Made by a program: the position numbers and the translations under genes. 64,000 nucleotides of DNA. Source: CAZFLM01 sp964519955 (GTDB taxonomy: Bacteria > Armatimonadota > Chthonomonadetes > Chthonomonadales > CAJBBX01). The stretch is taken from positions 1 through 64,000 of the forward strand of contig CAZFLM010000001.1 in the NCBI GenBank assembly GCA_964519955.1, read 5' to 3'. Of this stretch, positions 59,130-64,000 are shown piece after piece (the stretch's first letter is position 1; every line of letters starts with the position of its first letter). Below the pieces are notes generated by a model. That model made no database searches and was not told the origin of the DNA. It saw only the letters and a program-made list of their open reading frames with translations.

Positions 59130-59795
59130 CTACCGCGCACGCCTCCTTGCCGTCAGGATGGCCGCCACGCTTCCCAGCGACAACAGCACCGCAGCAGGGC
59201 CGGGCTCCGGCACTCCTGCCTGTTCCTGGGTGATGCGCACGTTGTAGAGATGCCCGCCTGCCTCGTAGCCGAATGCCTGGACGTCACCGACGTGCAGGCT
59301 GCTCGAACTGAGTTCCAGCACGAACAGGGCGAAGCCGTTCGGGTCGGTCGTCGCGATCGGCATGCCCGCGTCGTCGAGCAGGCAGAACAGCAGCGTGTCC
59401 GGCGACGGGCTGTCGACGCTCACGTCGGCCAGGTCGACGTCGAACACCACCTCACTGCCCAGCGAGAACGTCTGGCTGAACTCGTTCAGGAACGAGCTGT
59501 CGTTCAGTGTGACCGTGCCCCACAGATCGCCGACGCTGCCGCCGGTGTTGACGGGCGAGCCGGTCGGCGAGCCGCCGCCGAACCCGAAGGATGTGAAGTC
59601 GATCTGATTGGCGGCAATGCCCCCGCCATCGGTCAGGGCAAGGTACACCGCGTAGTCGCCCGACAGCGCCGGCAGGCCGGTCGTGTCGAGGCTCACGGTG
59701 AAGTGGAACGGGTCGGTGCGGGCCGGGCCAGCCGCGCCCACCGTCAGCGCGGCCAGGCAGGCCAGTACCGCCGTGAAGTTCCTCGTGCGTGACAT
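59130..59795 (-). CDS. PEP-CTERM sorting domain protein
   Basis: A 221-residue exported protein; ATG 59795 follows GAGAGGAGG. The signal peptide covers residues 1-26. The mature domain is a beta-sandwich (FTVSLDTTGLPALSGDYAVY, VVFDVDLADVSV, ALFVLELSSSSLHVGD). It resembles NF038129-type PEP proteins in style, though I cannot confirm that family. The sorting signal is VPEPGPAAVLLSLGSVAAIL with RRRAR at the end. It lies 19 bases downstream of the 867-residue protein gene on the same strand, so they are likely co-expressed. Confidence 0.93.
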   Translation of the reverse strand: MSRTRNFTAVLACLAALTVGAAGPARTDPFHFTVSLDTTGLPALSGDYAVYLALTDGGGIAANQIDFTSFGFGGGSPTGSPVNTGGSVGDLWGTVTLNDSSFLNEFSQTFSLGSEVVFDVDLADVSVDSPSPDTLLFCLLDDAGMPIATTDPNGFALFVLELSSSSLHVGDVQAFGYEAGGHLYNVRITQEQAGVPEPGPAAVLLSLGSVAAILTARRRAR

Positions 59796-59814
59796 GCGAC
59801 CTCCTCTCATCGTC

Positions 59815-62418
59815 TCAGCGAAGCCCCGCCCCCGCCAGCACGCGCGGGACGTAGGTGATCGGTGCAAGGGATGGGTTGACGAACACCACCTGGACCGCCA
59901 CGGAAGCGCCGGCTGCGAGCGCGCCTGGCTGCACCAGGACGTACGGGCTTCCCGCAGGCGTGGTCGCCGAAGTAACGCCGGCCGCGCCACTCACCGTCAC
60001 GCCGGCCGACAGGCTGTCGAACACCAGGTACAGCGGTCCACCGACTGCCACCCCGCCCGTGTTCTTGATCGTTACCTTCTGGAGGAACGAGGTCGTGCCG
60101 GGCTTGCGCACGAACCCACCCCTCAGCACGGACACCTGCGCCGTCACGTTCTCGACGACCGCGTTCACCTGGATCCGCACCGTCGCCGGCGCGCTGCTGG
60201 CCGACCCGTCGGACGCGCGGTACTGGAACGTGTCCTCACCCGAGAAGTCCGGATCCGGCGTGTAGGTGAAGCCGCCGCCCGGCTGCAGCACAACCGTGCC
60301 GTGAGCGGGCTTGGAGTCCAGCACGGCCGACAGCCGGTCGGCGTCCGGGTCGCTGTCGTTCTGCAGCGCCCCCTTCGCGTCGGGCACGACCAACTGGCCG
60401 TCCTCGTTCACCGAGTAGGCATCGTCGACGGCGACCGGCGGGTGGTTCACCGCCCTGACGGTGATGGAGATCGTGGCGGGCACACTGCTGGCGAGGCCGT
60501 CGAACGCCGAGTAGGTGAACTGGTCCGGCCCCGAGTAGCCCGCGTCCGGCGTGTAGGTCAGCGACCCGTCCGCGCCGAGCGCCAGGCTGCCGTGCGATGG
60601 CCCCGTCACGAGCACGGCAGACAGAGCGTCGCCGTCGACATCCGTGTCGTTGCCAACCACGCCGGGCGCCGCAACAACCAACTGCTGGCCGGCGTCGACG
60701 GAGTAGGCGTCGTCGGCAGCAACCGGCGCATCGTTGACGGCGGTCACGGTAATGGTGACCGTAGTGGGCGGGCTCGACGAAGTGCCATCGGAGACCGTGT
60801 AGGTGAACGCGTCCGGGCCGTTGTAGTTCCCGGTCGGCGTGTAGGTGAAGGAGCCATCGGCGCTGAGAGTGAGGGCGCCGTGGGTGGGCGGCGACGCGAG
60901 GGAGGCCGTCAGCGTGCCGGGTACCGGGTCGGTGTCGTTGCCCAGCACCCCAGGCGCCGCCACGTTCAGGGCCGTGTCCTCGTCCGTCGTGTAGCCATCC
61001 GGCACGCCCACCGGCACATGCGTCGTCGGCGCGTACTTGATGGTGCAGGCGTCGCCATGGCCGCTGCCGATGGTGCCCACCGCGTACACGGCGCCGTCCG
61101 TTCCGACGGCTACCCCGTAGCCATCATCGTCATTCAGCGTGCTGTAGATGTCCTGCCACACCGTGGAGCCGTCGGGCGCGTAGCACAGGGTCACCAGGTC
61201 GCCCTGGGTGCCCACGCCGCGCGAGGTGCCCACCACGTAGGTGTTGCCGGCTGAGTCGGAGACGACCGCGCTGCCGACCTCGCCGATGTTGCCGGGCGCG
61301 TTGTACCGGTTCACCCAGAGTAGGGCGCCGGCCGGGCTGTACTTGACCGTGGCGATGTCGTCGGCCGTACCCCCGTCCGCGACGGCGCCGCTGGTGGACT
61401 TGCCGGTCACGATGACGTTGTTCGCGGGGTCGACGCAAACCGCCAGGGCCTGGTCGGCCTCGGAAACGGGCCCGTCATAGATCGCTCGCCAGAGTCGCCC
61501 TCCGCCGCTGCTGAGCTTCACGGTGTAGTAGTCGGCGGGCTCGATGGCCAGCATGGACCACCCGGCGGCGCACGGGTTGCCGTCGTGGTCAACCGCGATC
61601 GCCAACCCGATGCTGCCGTAGTAGTCGTACTCAATCCACGCCCACGCCTCCGCCCCGCCGGCCGTGTACTTGAGCACCACCAGGTTCTTGTGGGTGGCGA
61701 TGCTGTCGCCGCTCGCGGTGCTGTATCCCGTGACGAAGGCGTTCCCGTCGACGTCAATGGCGATCGCGTTACCCTCGGCGTTGTTCTCGTACTTGCCCAC
61801 GAGCAGGTCGTGGTAGATCGAGCGCCAGGCGTCGGTGCCATCCGGGTTCAGCTTGGCCGTCATGATGTCTTGGTACGTCTTCACCGTCCTCGACACTCCG
61901 GCCACGTAGATGTAGCCCTGGCCGTCGATCTTGACCCCGCGGTACTCGTCCTGCAGGCCCTCGCGGGTATAGCGCTTGTCCCAGACGAGGTGGCCGTCCG
62001 TCCCGCCGTACTTCACGGCGGTCGCCAACCGCTTGTTGGTCGGGGAGATCGTGTAGCCGACGACGACGACATCGCCATCGGGGCACACGGCGATGCCGAG
62101 CGGGACGTCCGTCGCCGTCCCGGCCCCGATGCACCGCGCCGTCCAGAGCTGAGCGCCGGTGCTGGCCCGGTAGGCGATGGTCAGCCAGTCGAGCCCGGTG
62201 CCGTAGGGCGGGCCATTGGTCTGGCCCGCGACGAACAAGGTGTCGCGCGCCGTGTCCACCGCGACGATCTTGCCGTAGTCGACCTGGCCGCTGTTGTAGA
62301 CGCTGGTCCATGCGCGCGACTGACAGGAGGCCGGGGGGGCCGCCAGGGCTGCAGCGAGCAGGCCCAGAATCAGAGGCATACCGCGGGGAAACGCTGAGGA
62401 TGACCCAGAATGGCGCAT
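59815..62418 (-). CDS. Secreted SBBP-type beta-propeller protein with three cadherin-like (VCBS/Big_9) domains
   Basis: An 867-residue exported protein from ATG 62418 behind GAAGGAGG. After the signal peptide (PLILGLLAAALAAPPASCQ), residues 35-480 contain SBBP-type repeats (GIAVCPDGDVVVVGYT, GNAFVTGYSTASGD, GNTYVVGTSRGVGTQGD) forming a propeller. Residues 485-785 hold three cadherin-like repeats, each with a DAYSV or DGYTT start, VLGNDTDP-type calcium sites and SFTYTPxxxxxGxDxFTY. A final beta-sandwich domain (VTIKNTGGVAVGGPLYLVFD) ends the protein. Likely an extracellular adhesion or matrix protein stabilised by calcium. Confidence 0.92.
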   Translation of the reverse strand: MRHSGSSSAFPRGMPLILGLLAAALAAPPASCQSRAWTSVYNSGQVDYGKIVAVDTARDTLFVAGQTNGPPYGTGLDWLTIAYRASTGAQLWTARCIGAGTATDVPLGIAVCPDGDVVVVGYTISPTNKRLATAVKYGGTDGHLVWDKRYTREGLQDEYRGVKIDGQGYIYVAGVSRTVKTYQDIMTAKLNPDGTDAWRSIYHDLLVGKYENNAEGNAIAIDVDGNAFVTGYSTASGDSIATHKNLVVLKYTAGGAEAWAWIEYDYYGSIGLAIAVDHDGNPCAAGWSMLAIEPADYYTVKLSSGGGRLWRAIYDGPVSEADQALAVCVDPANNVIVTGKSTSGAVADGGTADDIATVKYSPAGALLWVNRYNAPGNIGEVGSAVVSDSAGNTYVVGTSRGVGTQGDLVTLCYAPDGSTVWQDIYSTLNDDDGYGVAVGTDGAVYAVGTIGSGHGDACTIKYAPTTHVPVGVPDGYTTDEDTALNVAAPGVLGNDTDPVPGTLTASLASPPTHGALTLSADGSFTYTPTGNYNGPDAFTYTVSDGTSSSPPTTVTITVTAVNDAPVAADDAYSVDAGQQLVVAAPGVVGNDTDVDGDALSAVLVTGPSHGSLALGADGSLTYTPDAGYSGPDQFTYSAFDGLASSVPATISITVRAVNHPPVAVDDAYSVNEDGQLVVPDAKGALQNDSDPDADRLSAVLDSKPAHGTVVLQPGGGFTYTPDPDFSGEDTFQYRASDGSASSAPATVRIQVNAVVENVTAQVSVLRGGFVRKPGTTSFLQKVTIKNTGGVAVGGPLYLVFDSLSAGVTVSGAAGVTSATTPAGSPYVLVQPGALAAGASVAVQVVFVNPSLAPITYVPRVLAGAGLR

Positions 62419-62699
62419 CGAGACCCTCCTTCAACATTGAAGGCGACGCGACAGCCGCCGCCTCGCGGGCAAGCAGCCGACCGCTCTCGCGCTCCGAGGG
62501 CACGGGCTTACGGAGGGGCCGACGCAGGGGGCCACGGTCGGGCGTCGACCCCTGCTTGCCGCCGCGAGGCGAGCCTGGCTGTGGGTGTGGGCCGGTGCAT
62601 TCCCGGGCCGCCCCCCGGATCGGGACCGGCCGCCCGGGGGGGCCGCCGCGCAAGCGCAGGCGGCATGCGGGCACACCCAGTCCATCCTATCAACCCCAT

Positions 62700-62740
62700 G
62701 TTGACGCAACCATTGACGGGCTGCAGGAATCCGTGTTGAC
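62700..62740 (+). promoter_or_regulatory. Three direct TTGAC repeats upstream of the BTAD regulator, candidate operator/promoter
   Basis: TTGAC at 62701, 62713 and 62736, spaced 12 and 23 bases, close to one and two helical turns. The last reads TTGACA and could be a -35 box. BTAD/SARP regulators bind direct repeats of about this period, so autoregulation is possible. The rest of the 378-base gap 62419-62796 is GC-rich, with no gene I can support. Confidence 0.35.
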
Positions 62741-62796
62741 AGGCGACAAATCTAGGATGGTCGATCCCGCGCTGCCACGAACGGGAGGACGCTGCC

Positions 62797-64000
62797 TTGG
62801 CTTCACCCGAGCCCCACGCCGGCCCGTCGCTGGAGCTGCGCCTGTTCGGGCACTTCGATGCGAGGGTAGATGGCCGTTCGATCGCGCCGTTCAGGTCGCG
62901 CAAGGACGCCTGGCTCCTGGCGCTCCTTGCCCTTGCGTCCGGCCGATCGGTGGACCGCGGGTGGCTCGCGTCGCAGCTCTGGCCGGCCTCGGACCGCTCC
63001 CTCACCTGGCTCACCCAAGCCCTCTCCCGCGTCCACCGTATGCTTGGCCCCGAGGCGAGCCGGCTCGAACGCATCGGCGCCACACATCTGCGGCTCGATC
63101 TGAGTGGCGCGGACGTCGACCTGGTGGCGTTCGACCGAGGGCTGCGCGACGGTTCGCCGTCGGCGCTCGAAGCGGCGGTGCGGTGCTACGCGGGGCCGCT
63201 GCTGGCCGACTGCGCCGAGGAGTGGGTACACCCGGAGCGCGTGGCGCGTGAGCAGGCCTACTCGTCGGCGCTCGAGCGTCTGGCGACGTACCGGATGTGC
63301 GATAACGCGCCGCGAGAAGCGGTCCGACTCCTTCGCCTCGCGGTCGCCATCGATCCCCTAAGCGAGTCGGCAGCCTCGACCCTCATGCGCGCGCTCGCAG
63401 CCACCGGCGACATCTCGTCGGCCTGCCAGGCCTACCGAGACCTGCGCCGGTCGCTCCTCGACCAGAACCTGCCCATTTCCGACGCCACCGTGGCGCTCTA
63501 CAACGGGCTGCGGGAGGCGGACCGTATGCGCCCGCCCAGCGCTCTCCTTGGCGCAGGGCGCGCCCCCACATCGGACCCGGCCGAGTCGCTGCCGATCCCG
63601 CTCACAGAGCTGATCGGGCGCGACGGCGACATCGAGGGCATCGCCGAGCACCTCCGACGGAAGCGCCTCGTCACGCTGACCGGCCCTGGCGGCGTGGGCA
63701 AGACGCGCCTGGCGGTGGCCGTCGCCCGGATGATGGCGTCCGACTTCGTCGACGGCGCCGCGATGGTGGAGCTGGACGCCCTCTCGGACCCGGCGCTCGT
63801 AGCCCGGACGTTGGCGGCCGTGGCCAACCCGCACGCCGCCGAACAGACAGACACGCTGCCGGCACTCACCGCGCGCCTTCGGGCTCGCCACGTGCTGCTC
63901 GTCCTCGACAACTGCGAGCACGTCCTCGCGGAGTGCACGCGTCTCGTCGGCCATCTCCTCTCTCATTGCGGCAGGCTCCGCGTGCTGGCAACGAGCCGGC
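62797..64000 (+). CDS. BTAD/NB-ARC transcriptional regulator (AfsR/SARP-like), 3' truncated by window end
   Basis: At least 401 residues; the reading frame is open to the window edge. TTG 62797 is the likely start, with GGGAGG eight bases upstream. Residues 12-100 form a winged-helix OmpR-like domain (LELRLFGHFDARVDGRSI). Residues 105-245 are the bacterial transcriptional activation (BTAD) TPR domain (ADVDLVAFDRGLRDGS, ACQAYRDLRRSLLD). An NB-ARC ATPase starts with PLTELIGRDGDIEGI, has the P-loop LTGPGGVGKTRLA (Lys302) and Walker B LLVLDNCEHVL. The missing part should carry TPR repeats. Typical of large signal-responsive regulators. It is divergent from the 867-residue adhesin-like gene, a candidate target. 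Confidence 0.92.
   Translation, partial: MASPEPHAGPSLELRLFGHFDARVDGRSIAPFRSRKDAWLLALLALASGRSVDRGWLASQLWPASDRSLTWLTQALSRVHRMLGPEASRLERIGATHLRLDLSGADVDLVAFDRGLRDGSPSALEAAVRCYAGPLLADCAEEWVHPERVAREQAYSSALERLATYRMCDNAPREAVRLLRLAVAIDPLSESAASTLMRALAATGDISSACQAYRDLRRSLLDQNLPISDATVALYNGLREADRMRPPSALLGAGRAPTSDPAESLPIPLTELIGRDGDIEGIAEHLRRKRLVTLTGPGGVGKTRLAVAVARMMASDFVDGAAMVELDALSDPALVARTLAAVANPHAAEQTDTLPALTARLRARHVLLVLDNCEHVLAECTRLVGHLLSHCGRLRVLATSR

Noticed and set aside
62310..63251. Open frame overlapping the start of the BTAD regulator
   Set aside because: It is a different frame with Arg/Pro-rich text; the BTAD, P-loop and Walker B motifs all lie in the frame from 62797.

Overview
The window is a GC-rich (roughly two-thirds G+C by eye) bacterial chromosome fragment with no rRNA, tRNA, CRISPR array, integrase or transposase that I can see. 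The best guess for the source is a member of Armatimonadota. The prepilin-like protein near 58 kb carries the ILFPVFAQAREKAR N-terminus that I associate with that phylum. The content also fits: many secreted glycoside hydrolases, Gfo/Idh/MocA oxidoreductases, LamG and beta-propeller proteins, PEP-CTERM proteins and DUF1080/DUF4091-type enzymes. This assignment is an inference. Two 100-N scaffold gaps (4194-4293 and 34387-34486) suggest a draft or metagenome assembly.

Layout. 0-6 kb: a minus-strand sugar-catabolism group (Gfo/Idh/MocA oxidoreductase, TIM-barrel isomerase, cupin-like protein) with a four-helix-bundle protein gene inserted between two inverted heptamer-repeat arms, then a tandem-repeat array and a secreted putative hydrolase. 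6-10 kb: a secreted Met/Pro-rich protein and a WD40-CAP fusion. 10-19 kb: parallel beta-helix/LamG protein, GH78-like rhamnosidase, several small zinc-ribbon proteins and an FGE-like protein, separated by repeat cassettes. 19-32 kb: a 1415-residue LamG/propeller/haem-motif lipoprotein, GH38 alpha-mannosidase, a PEP-CTERM protein, a GNAT acetyltransferase, a large secreted enzyme-like protein and a UroD-family protein. 31-37 kb: xseA-xseB, a GH109-like protein, an MFS transporter, a second GNAT and a truncated receiver domain. 37-48 kb: heparinase II/III-like lyase, metallophosphoesterase, GH51 arabinofuranosidase, then an operon of two paralogous lipoprotein-like genes, a radical SAM/SPASM enzyme and a secreted WD40-like protein. 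48-64 kb: DUF1080 hydrolase, TolB-like propeller, VOC protein, iron-sulfur flavoprotein, a PhnX-PhnW fusion, a GH123-like enzyme, a prepilin, a second PEP-CTERM protein, a cadherin-like/propeller protein and the start of a BTAD/NB-ARC regulator.

The most unusual aspect is the repeat content of the first 37 kb. At least eight families of short interspersed elements occur (called A to H here, plus one palindrome inside a coding sequence). Many begin exactly at or within about 20 nt of a stop codon, and families B, C and F keep one orientation relative to transcription. Family A is a hairpin whose arms are tandem heptamers (GTCGAAN). One copy carries the four-helix-bundle gene as cargo, two copies are empty, and one arm lies in frame inside a coding sequence. 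From 37 kb onward these families are almost absent.

The metabolic theme is degradation of plant or animal polysaccharides and glycoconjugates (rhamnose, mannose, arabinose, N-acetylgalactosamine and uronic-acid polymers). Import and catabolism genes, phosphonate use and an exported-protein repertoire go with it. The second candidate novelty is the radical SAM operon at 44.6-48.3 kb.
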